From positions 1 through 19,517 of the forward strand of contig CAJWPV010000003.1 in NCBI GenBank assembly GCA_913045395.1: a stretch of DNA of 19,517 nucleotides. The letters run 5' to 3'. The stretch comes from an uncultured Verrucomicrobiota bacterium (GTDB lineage: Bacteria; Verrucomicrobiota; Verrucomicrobiia; Limisphaerales; UBA1096). A program made the translations under genes and the position numbers. Of the stretch, positions 7,310-13,309 are shown in pieces (within the stretch, counting starts at the first letter, position 1; every line of letters starts with the position of its first letter). A model generated the notes under the pieces. That model had not been told where the DNA came from, made no database searches, and saw only the letters and a list, made by a program, of their open reading frames with translations.

Positions 7310-9778
7310 ATGAGCCGCTCACATCTCATCGCGATTGCCCTCATCGGGCTCTTCTGTGCGAGTGCGTTGCATGCCGAGTTGCCCAAAACCTTCCTCAAGC
7401 AGTACTGCTACAAGTGTCACGGACCGGACAAGCAAAAGGCCAAGCGCCGTTTTGATACCTTGCCCGCCACCATCAAAGATTTCCGGCAGCAGGAGCAATG
7501 GCAGGAGATGGTCGACCAGCTCAACCTTGGGGAGATGCCGCCCGAAGACGAGAAACAACCGAGCCAGGCAGAACTGCTCTTCGCGATCAAGACCTTGACC
7601 GAGGACATCGCCAGGGCTCGCGAGAATTTTGCCGGCACCAGCCGCCACACGACTCTCCGTCGCCTGAACAAAGTGGAGTATCAAAAGACTATCAGCGACC
7701 TGCTCAGCCTGAACATCGACGCCTGGAACCCGGCTGAGGATTTCCCGGCGGAAGTAACGGCCGAGGGCTTCGACAACGACGGCGCCCAACTCGTGACCTC
7801 CGGCCTGCTGTTGGAAAAATACTTCCCCGCGGCCGAGGCGGCGGTTAAACGCGCCACGCACTTCGAAAAAAAGCCCGAGACCAAACGTTATGCGCAGAAG
7901 TCGCCGTTCTATTTTGACGGAAAAGAAGCCAGGGAATTGCCCAAGCTCTTTCAGGTGGACCGGTTCCGATTTGTTCCCGAGACTCCATACACTGACCTCT
8001 ACGGCCGGCACTACCGCGGCGGGCACGTCGGCTTTCTGCCACTGTTCCGTGCCGGAGGGATGCCACACAACGGGAATTATACCATCCGCGTGCGTGCCGC
8101 GGCTGTAGATCGCACCCACGATTACGGCCAGGCAGTCGATGACTTGCGCAATGGCGGTCCGCTGGTACTGGAGATTGCCTCCGTGGACCGTCACGGCAGC
8201 GTGAAGAGCACGGGCAATGTGTCCCGTGAACGCTCTTTGGCTTTGGTGGAATTGATCAATGAAGAGCCCCAGTGGTTCGAGTGGACCGGTTACCTTGAAA
8301 AAGGCTACGAACCGGAGGTCCGCTTTCGAAACGGTCCGAGCGCGACCAAGCGCATGGTCCGACTGCTCGTAAACAATGCTGACAAGCACGCGGAGTTTAA
8401 GCCATTTGCGCAGCTTCAACCGGGCAATGAGAGAAGCTACGGTGTGCTGAAGGCCTATCGCGGTCCGAAGCTCCGTATCTGGGAGATCCAGGTTGAGGGC
8501 CCGCACGAGCAAAGCTGGCCGCCGCCGGGGCATCGCGTGCTCTACGGGAATCTCAAGCCGGGCAACCTGAATCCGGAAACGATTGACGTACGACTGAGCG
8601 CCTTCGCCCGAAGCGCCTTCCGTCGGCCACCGACTGAGGGCGAGCTCAAGCCGATCCGCGCCCTGGTCGCAGCCAAGCTTGATGCCGGGTTCAAGCCACT
8701 GGACGCATTGCAGCTCGGGTTCCAAACCATTCTGTGTGCCCCCGGTTTTCTTTACCAGCATGAGGGTGAGGGACAACTCAAGGGCTACGCGCTGGCCTCG
8801 CGCCTCTCCTATTTCCTGTGGTCCTCCATGCCCGACGAGGAACTGCTCAAGCTTGCCGCCGCCGGCACACTCGGTGAACCTGCGACCCGGCGCAAGCAGG
8901 TGGAACGCATGCTCGCCGACCCGAAGGGGCAGCGCTTCGTGAGCAACTTCACGCGGATCTGGCTCGAGCTCGATAATATCGGCAAGATGCCGCCCTCCAA
9001 GGACTTCCTGACCTACTACCGGGACAACCTGGAGAGCGCCATGCGCAAGGAGACCGAGCATTTCTTCGGGCACATCCTCGACAAGAACCTGCCGCCCCGT
9101 GAGTTTCTCGCGGCTGACTACAGTTTCCTCAACCGCGAGTTGGCGGAGCATTATGGAATGCCCGGGCTCAAAGGGAATCACTTCCGCAAGGTCAGCCTGC
9201 CGAATGCGTCGCGCGGCGGAATCCTGGGGCACGCCAGCTTCCTGACGGCCTCGGCCAATGGCGTGGACACCTCGCCGGTGGTGCGGGGAATTTACGTGAT
9301 GAACAAACTCCTCGACTACACCCCGCCGCCACCGCCAGACGACGTGCCGGCCATTGAGCCGGACGTGCGCGGTGCGACCACCCTGAGGGAACAACTGGTC
9401 AAGCACCGGGCAGACGCCACCTGCGCCCAGTGCCACAACGAGATCGACCCGCCGGGCTTCGCTCTTGAGAACTACGACGCCATCGGCGGTTGGCGCGATC
9501 AATACGACCGCAAATTGAAAGTGGACGCCTCCGGCAAGCTCCCCGACGGCAAGACCTTCGCATCAAATGCCGAGTTCAGGAAGTTGGTTGTCGCGCAGGA
9601 CGAAACCTTCACCCGCTGTCTCACCCGAAAACTGCTCACCTACGCCACAGGTCGCGAACTGAACAGCAGCGACCGCCCGAGCATCGACAGGATCAGCAAG
9701 GAAATAGCCGGCAACGACAAGGGCCTCCGGGATCTCATCCAAGCCATCGTCGCGAGCGAGAGCTTCCTGCAGAACTAG
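7310..9778 (+). CDS. PSD1-type diheme cytochrome protein B, with CBM-like internal domain
   Basis: The 822-residue product has a Sec signal peptide ending near ALHA (residue 22). The order is PSCyt1 with CYKCH at 33-37; DUF1587 with RRLNKVEYQKTISDLL near 117-132; a beta-rich domain at about 190-405; DUF1595 near 425-483; DUF1592 near 490-620; DUF1588 with GGILGHASFLT, a five-proline run at 672-676 and CAQCH at 705-709; and DUF1585 to the end. The internal domain contains GNYTIRVRAAA, LVLEIASVD and, at its close, IWEIQVEGPHEQSWPP. This pattern is common at this position in the family and looks like a carbohydrate-binding jelly roll, though no binding residues can be assigned by eye. The ATG sits three bases after the DUF1552 B stop. 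A 727-residue open frame on the opposite strand is treated as a compositional shadow. Heme binding is well supported; the catalytic role is unknown. Confidence 0.92.
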   Translation: MSRSHLIAIALIGLFCASALHAELPKTFLKQYCYKCHGPDKQKAKRRFDTLPATIKDFRQQEQWQEMVDQLNLGEMPPEDEKQPSQAELLFAIKTLTEDIARARENFAGTSRHTTLRRLNKVEYQKTISDLLSLNIDAWNPAEDFPAEVTAEGFDNDGAQLVTSGLLLEKYFPAAEAAVKRATHFEKKPETKRYAQKSPFYFDGKEARELPKLFQVDRFRFVPETPYTDLYGRHYRGGHVGFLPLFRAGGMPHNGNYTIRVRAAAVDRTHDYGQAVDDLRNGGPLVLEIASVDRHGSVKSTGNVSRERSLALVELINEEPQWFEWTGYLEKGYEPEVRFRNGPSATKRMVRLLVNNADKHAEFKPFAQLQPGNERSYGVLKAYRGPKLRIWEIQVEGPHEQSWPPPGHRVLYGNLKPGNLNPETIDVRLSAFARSAFRRPPTEGELKPIRALVAAKLDAGFKPLDALQLGFQTILCAPGFLYQHEGEGQLKGYALASRLSYFLWSSMPDEELLKLAAAGTLGEPATRRKQVERMLADPKGQRFVSNFTRIWLELDNIGKMPPSKDFLTYYRDNLESAMRKETEHFFGHILDKNLPPREFLAADYSFLNRELAEHYGMPGLKGNHFRKVSLPNASRGGILGHASFLTASANGVDTSPVVRGIYVMNKLLDYTPPPPPDDVPAIEPDVRGATTLREQLVKHRADATCAQCHNEIDPPGFALENYDAIGGWRDQYDRKLKVDASGKLPDGKTFASNAEFRKLVVAQDETFTRCLTRKLLTYATGRELNSSDRPSIDRISKEIAGNDKGLRDLIQAIVASESFLQN

Positions 9779-9793
9779 CTTCCCTTTTTAGGC

Positions 9794-9798
9794 AGGGG
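9794..9798 (+). promoter_or_regulatory. ribosome binding site deciding the TIM-barrel gene start
   Basis: The AGGGG lies four bases before the ATG at 9803. The second in-frame ATG at 9815 would be 16 bases away, so the first start is preferred. Confidence 0.55.
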
Positions 9799-9802
9799 CT
9801 GC

Positions 9803-10717
9803 ATGATTTGCCGCATGCAAACGCTTTCCCGACGTACCTTTATTCGTAATGCCGCATTGGCTGCTCCGGTTATTTCATTCACCCCCACGTTGCTGGCCAA
9901 GGATAAGAACGATCCGGATCGGTTCCAGATCGGCATCCAAGAATACACCTTTCAGCGATGGCTCGGCAGCGGAAAGCTTGGTCACCTCGACTATCCCGCG
10001 TTGGCCAAGAATAAGCTCGGTATCACGCATATCGAGTATTGGAACCGTCCCTTCAAAGGCAAGCATACCGATAAATCCTACGTTGGGGAACTGGTCAAGC
10101 GCACGACGGGTGAAGGTATGAAGAATGTGCTGATTCTCGTCGACGCCGGGAACCAACTCGATTCGAGGGACGCCAAGGCGCGTACCCGTGCGATTGATGA
10201 GCACAAGGGTTGGGTGGATTGCGCGGCGCAACTTGGCTGTGATGCGATTCGTGTTAATTGCCGTTCGGGTGGGAACCGGGATGAAAATCTTGATAATGCC
10301 GCCAAGGGATTGGGCCCCTTGTGCGATTACGCCAATGGAACGAAGGTGAAAATTGTGATCGAGCCGCATGGCGGGAATTCGCAGGATCCGGACTGGCTGC
10401 TGGGCGCGATGAAGAAAATCAACCGACCCAACGCGGGGCTGTTGCCCGACTTCAACAACTTCGGCCGCTACAATCGTTACGAAGGAGTGACCAAGAGCTT
10501 GCCTTTCGCCCCGGCCGTCTGTGCCAAGGCGCTGAAGTTCGACGCCAAGGGCAACGAGACCAACACCGACTTCTTTAAGATGCTGAAGATCGTTTATGAT
10601 TCAAAATTCTCCGGCGTCATCTCGATTGAGTTCGAAGGGCACGGTATCGATCCAATTGAGGGCTCCTTGAAGACCAAGGCGTTGATTAAAAAGGCGCTCA
10701 AGGCCGCGGCCGCATGA
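9803..10717 (+). CDS. Tat-exported sugar phosphate isomerase/epimerase-like TIM-barrel protein
   Basis: The 304-residue product begins with a twin-arginine signal, LSRRTFIRNAALAAP (residues 8-22), which points to export in the folded state. The rest matches the xylose-isomerase-like / AP-endonuclease-2 TIM-barrel superfamily. Probable metal-site acidic residues sit in IVIEPHGG (Glu187), LLPDFNNFG (Asp216) and ISIEFEGHG (Glu276 or Glu278), at the ends of successive strands. Early strands show FQIGIQEYTF and ITHIEYW. The family includes epimerases, isomerases and dehydratases acting on sugars and inositols; the exact reaction cannot be read from sequence. The stop overlaps the start of sulfatase 1 by four bases (ATGA at 10714), indicating translational coupling, so the two probably act on the same released sugar or polymer. 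Confidence 0.85.
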   Translation: MICRMQTLSRRTFIRNAALAAPVISFTPTLLAKDKNDPDRFQIGIQEYTFQRWLGSGKLGHLDYPALAKNKLGITHIEYWNRPFKGKHTDKSYVGELVKRTTGEGMKNVLILVDAGNQLDSRDAKARTRAIDEHKGWVDCAAQLGCDAIRVNCRSGGNRDENLDNAAKGLGPLCDYANGTKVKIVIEPHGGNSQDPDWLLGAMKKINRPNAGLLPDFNNFGRYNRYEGVTKSLPFAPAVCAKALKFDAKGNETNTDFFKMLKIVYDSKFSGVISIEFEGHGIDPIEGSLKTKALIKKALKAAAA

Positions 10718-12138
10718 TCCAAAAGATCTTTATCATCCTGGCCTGCCTCTTCACGCTGAGTGTGCAGGCGGCCAAGCCTTTAAACGTTGTGCTGATCTTG
10801 GTCGACGACTTGGGTTGGATGGATCTTTCCTGCCAAGGCAGTCGTTATTTCGAGACGCCTCATATCGACCGTCTTGCTGCTGAGGGCATGCGCTTTACCG
10901 ACGCCTATGCAGCTTGTGCCGTGTGCTCTCCGACGAGAGCCGCCGTGCAGACGGGGCGTTATCCTGGCCGCCTTGGGGTTACGGACTGGATACGGTCACG
11001 CTTTCAGGGCGGGACCATTCCTACAGACAAAAAGAATCCGAGCGGTTTCTCTGGAGGCAAACGAAAGTTTCTTGTTCCTAAGAATGCTCTTTGGATGGAA
11101 TCTGAAGAGGTAACGATTGCCGAACTGTTAAAGCCCGCCGGCTACGTCACCTGCCACATTGGTAAATGGCACCTTGGGGCCGATGATTGGTATCCGCAGA
11201 AACAAGGTTACGACTTTAACTATGGAGGTTGCGATTATGGTCAGCCGCCAAGTTACTTCGATCCCTTCAATCAACCCAAACACCGTCATGCCATGATTCG
11301 GGTCGGAATTCCTCACTTGCCGGGACGTAAGCCGGGGCAGTACCTGTCAGATCGGGAAGCGGAAGAAGCAGTCGCGTTCATCGAGAAACATAAGGACAAA
11401 CCGTTTTTCCTCAACATGGACAACTATGCCGTTCACACCCCGATCCAGGCTAAGGCGGAAGTGACGGCCAAGTACGCGAAGAAGCCCAAAACCACTCAAA
11501 AGAACGCTAAGTATGCCGCCATGGTGGAGTCAGTCGATGATTGCGCGGGTCGTATCATGGATGCGCTCGAGGAGCATGGGATCGCTGATCGTACGATGAT
11601 CATTTTTTCTTCCGATAACGGGGGGTTGGTGGGGCCGACGAGTAATGCACCTCTTCGATCCGGTAAAGGATACGCTTACGAAGGGGGCATTCGTGTTCCA
11701 CTCATTATTAAGTGGCCCGGCGTGGTTAAGCCAGGAGTCACCAGCGCTGAACCCGTAACCAGTGTTGATTATTTGCCCACTATCGCGGAGGTCACAGGAT
11801 TGGATTTACCCAAAGGACGGGCAATCGATGGGATTTCATTGGCTAAACACTTGAGCTCTCAGGGCAAGCAAAGCATCGAGCGCGAGGCGATCTATTGGCA
11901 CTTTCCTCATTACCGACATAACCCGGGACCGTACAGTATCATTCGCGAAGGTCCTTGGAAGTTGATCAAGTTCTATGAGGGACCAATGGAACTTTTTAAC
12001 CTGAAGGACGATCTCGGCGAAACGAAAAACTTGGCCTCTGTTATGCCGGAAAAAGTAAAAGAATTGAATTCGCGTCTCCTTGCTCACCTCAAGTCAATAG
12101 GAGCTAAAATGCCAAAGCTTAATTCTGCCAGGCAATAA
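10714..12138 (+). CDS. secreted Cys-type sulfatase 1 (S1 family)
   Basis: The 474-residue product has a Sec signal peptide (hydrophobic to about residue 18, VQA before AKP). It carries the sulfatase signature CSPTR at 71-75. Cys71 would be converted to formylglycine by a formylglycine-generating enzyme, which is not in this window. Other active-site elements are the paired aspartates DD at 31-32, the Lys and His of GKWHLG (150-155), His241 in VHTPIQ, Asp301-Asn302 in FSSDNGG, and Lys318. Everything needed for a calcium-dependent S1 sulfatase is present. Residues about 97-128 form a lysine- and glycine-rich loop after the signature that may shape substrate choice. The regiochemistry and sugar cannot be assigned by eye. 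It is translationally coupled to the exported TIM-barrel gene before it and followed by a 127-base gap. Confidence 0.93.
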   Translation: MIQKIFIILACLFTLSVQAAKPLNVVLILVDDLGWMDLSCQGSRYFETPHIDRLAAEGMRFTDAYAACAVCSPTRAAVQTGRYPGRLGVTDWIRSRFQGGTIPTDKKNPSGFSGGKRKFLVPKNALWMESEEVTIAELLKPAGYVTCHIGKWHLGADDWYPQKQGYDFNYGGCDYGQPPSYFDPFNQPKHRHAMIRVGIPHLPGRKPGQYLSDREAEEAVAFIEKHKDKPFFLNMDNYAVHTPIQAKAEVTAKYAKKPKTTQKNAKYAAMVESVDDCAGRIMDALEEHGIADRTMIIFSSDNGGLVGPTSNAPLRSGKGYAYEGGIRVPLIIKWPGVVKPGVTSAEPVTSVDYLPTIAEVTGLDLPKGRAIDGISLAKHLSSQGKQSIEREAIYWHFPHYRHNPGPYSIIREGPWKLIKFYEGPMELFNLKDDLGETKNLASVMPEKVKELNSRLLAHLKSIGAKMPKLNSARQ

Positions 12139-12199
12139 AGGGGAATCTCAAAATACACAAACTGTAGATGTTGAGGATGTAAGGGGAAAATCCCAAATA
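12138..12199 (+). repeat. imperfect direct repeat in the sulfatase 1 / SGNH gap
   Basis: Two copies resembling AAGGGGAA(AA)TCyCAAAATA lie at about 12138-12155 and 12181-12199, 43 bases apart. The second contains GGGAAAATCCC, which could form a four-base-pair hairpin. The first copy overlaps the sulfatase stop codon. It might be a regulator site or a short chance duplication; no known element is recognised. Confidence 0.3.
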
Positions 12200-12254
12200 A
12201 GATTTGAGCTCCATGTGTCAAGCATTTGCTGAATTAGCTTTTACTAGATTTAAA

Positions 12255-12260
12255 AAGGAA
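12255..12260 (+). promoter_or_regulatory. ribosome binding site of SGNH hydrolase
   Basis: The AAGGAA lies five bases before the ATG at 12266. It is one of the clearest Shine-Dalgarno sequences in the window and supports that start, which gives a complete Tat signal. Confidence 0.65.
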
Positions 12261-12265
12261 TACGG

Positions 12266-13027
12266 ATGTTAGATCGACGAACATTTCTTAGGGGCACTGC
12301 TCTCTGCACCGGGGCAGTTGCAGCAAGCAAGGTGGGTGAGGTGCAGGGTGCAGCCACCAATCCTTCAGGGGTCGGTGGCTATGACTACCGGTTGCCGAAA
12401 CTGGCCAAGGGCAGTCGGTTGCTTTTTCTGGGTGACTCCATCACCGACATGAAATGGGGACGCAACGAGCGCGATCGCAATCATTACCTTGGACACAGCT
12501 ACGTTTACCTGATTGCCTCGCGGCTCGGGGTGGATATGCCGGAGGCGCAGTTTGAATTCTTCAATCGCGGCATCAGTGGTCACAAGGTTTCTGATCTGAA
12601 AGCGCGTTGGCAAAAGGATGCTATCGATATGAAGCCTGATCTACTCACTATACTTATTGGAGTGAATGACGTGAGCCGGGGCGGCACCCTGGAGCAATGG
12701 GAAGCGGACTACCGGTTTATTTTGGATGCCAGTCGAAAGGCAAAAGCCGATTTACCGGTGGTGTTACTAGACCCCTTCGTCCTGCGGTCAGGTAGATTGA
12801 AGAATGAAGTTGCATGGAAAAAATGGCGGGGAAAGGTGGATCAATACTGTGGTATCGTTGCGCAGTTGGCCAAGGATTATGATGCCATTCACGTGAAGAC
12901 CCAGGAAGTTTTCGATGCGGCCGCTAAGGCGGTCAGTCCTGAGCAGTGGATTTGGGACGGGGTTCATCCACTGCCGCAAGGCCATGAATTAATCGCGCGC
13001 AACTGGCTGCAGCAAGTCAGCGACTGA
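12266..13027 (+). CDS. Tat-exported SGNH/GDSL hydrolase
   Basis: The 253-residue product starts with a twin-arginine motif, DRRTFLRG (3-10), and an alanine-rich hydrophobic stretch. The SGNH blocks are visible in order: block I FLGDSIT with nucleophile Ser58; block II NRGISGH (100-106); block III IGVND with Asn134; and block V DGVHP with Asp231 and His234 as the remaining catalytic residues. The catalytic domain fills the rest of the chain, a normal length. Such enzymes are most often esterases, including carbohydrate acetylesterases and rhamnogalacturonan acetylesterase relatives, so removal of acyl groups from a glycan is a reasonable inference but not proven. Its place between a sulfatase and a PSD1/DUF1552 pair supports that reading. 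It is separated from both neighbours by gaps of 127 and 282 bases, so it may be transcribed alone. Confidence 0.92.
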   Translation: MLDRRTFLRGTALCTGAVAASKVGEVQGAATNPSGVGGYDYRLPKLAKGSRLLFLGDSITDMKWGRNERDRNHYLGHSYVYLIASRLGVDMPEAQFEFFNRGISGHKVSDLKARWQKDAIDMKPDLLTILIGVNDVSRGGTLEQWEADYRFILDASRKAKADLPVVLLDPFVLRSGRLKNEVAWKKWRGKVDQYCGIVAQLAKDYDAIHVKTQEVFDAAAKAVSPEQWIWDGVHPLPQGHELIARNWLQQVSD

Positions 13028-13201
13028 AGGGTTTAAAAAAATGTTTTTTTGGCGGTTTTTCGCTGATTGGGGTGTTGATTCCCCTGTTCCCTCAAGCAGC
13101 TGCCTGATACAAAAGAGTCCTTCCAATTTTAGACTTCGCATTTACGTCAACACCAATTGCCCCTCTGACTAGTTCGCATGAAGAGCAGTCAATTCACCGA
13201 G

Positions 13202-13254
13202 ATGAACTTGTTCATGCATATCAAGACCTTGTATGAGATTGTAAGTTCGTGAAC
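13202..13254. promoter_or_regulatory. possible operator pair of GAAC/GTTC dyads
   Basis: A perfect dyad ATGAAC-TT-GTTCAT occupies 13202-13215. A second, GTTC-GT-GAAC, occupies 13245-13254. Their centres are 41 bases apart, about four helical turns, and they lie 56-108 bases before the PSD1 C start. Short dyads arise by chance and the arms are in opposite order, so this is a tentative call. Confidence 0.25.
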
Positions 13255-13295
13255 GTTTCATTTAATGCTTTTTCTTGTGCGAATTGGGTGACTGC

Positions 13296-13300
13296 AGGAT
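13296..13300 (+). promoter_or_regulatory. ribosome binding site of PSD1 C
   Basis: AGGAT ends nine bases before the GTG at 13310 and supports that non-ATG start. The only nearby ATG (13299) is out of frame and stops after four codons. Confidence 0.4.
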
Positions 13301-13309
13301 GATTGGCGC

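Larger units (their letters stand above)
13028..13309. other. 282-base leader before PSD1 C
   Basis: This is the longest gene-free stretch in the window. It starts with an A7-TG-T7 tract (13034-13049) right after the SGNH stop, whose stem would leave too small a loop for a standard terminator. A possible 43-codon frame from ATG 13041 has no plausible signal or ribosome site. Two short GAAC/GTTC dyads are described separately. No tRNA, riboswitch or clear sigma-70 promoter is recognised. Confidence 0.5.

Noticed and set aside
7319..9502. 727-codon open frame on the minus strand
   Set aside because: It lies entirely inside PSD1 B, whose heme motifs and domain order are unmistakable. The reverse translation has no recognisable domain and reflects codon bias in a GC-rich gene.
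13034..13049. A7-TG-T7 tract as a terminator after the SGNH gene
   Set aside because: The palindrome would need a two-base loop and has no GC stem, so it does not fit an intrinsic terminator.
13041..13172. 43-codon frame in the leader before PSD1 C
   Set aside because: It begins within the A/T tract, lacks a ribosome site and shows no domain or signal; probably chance.
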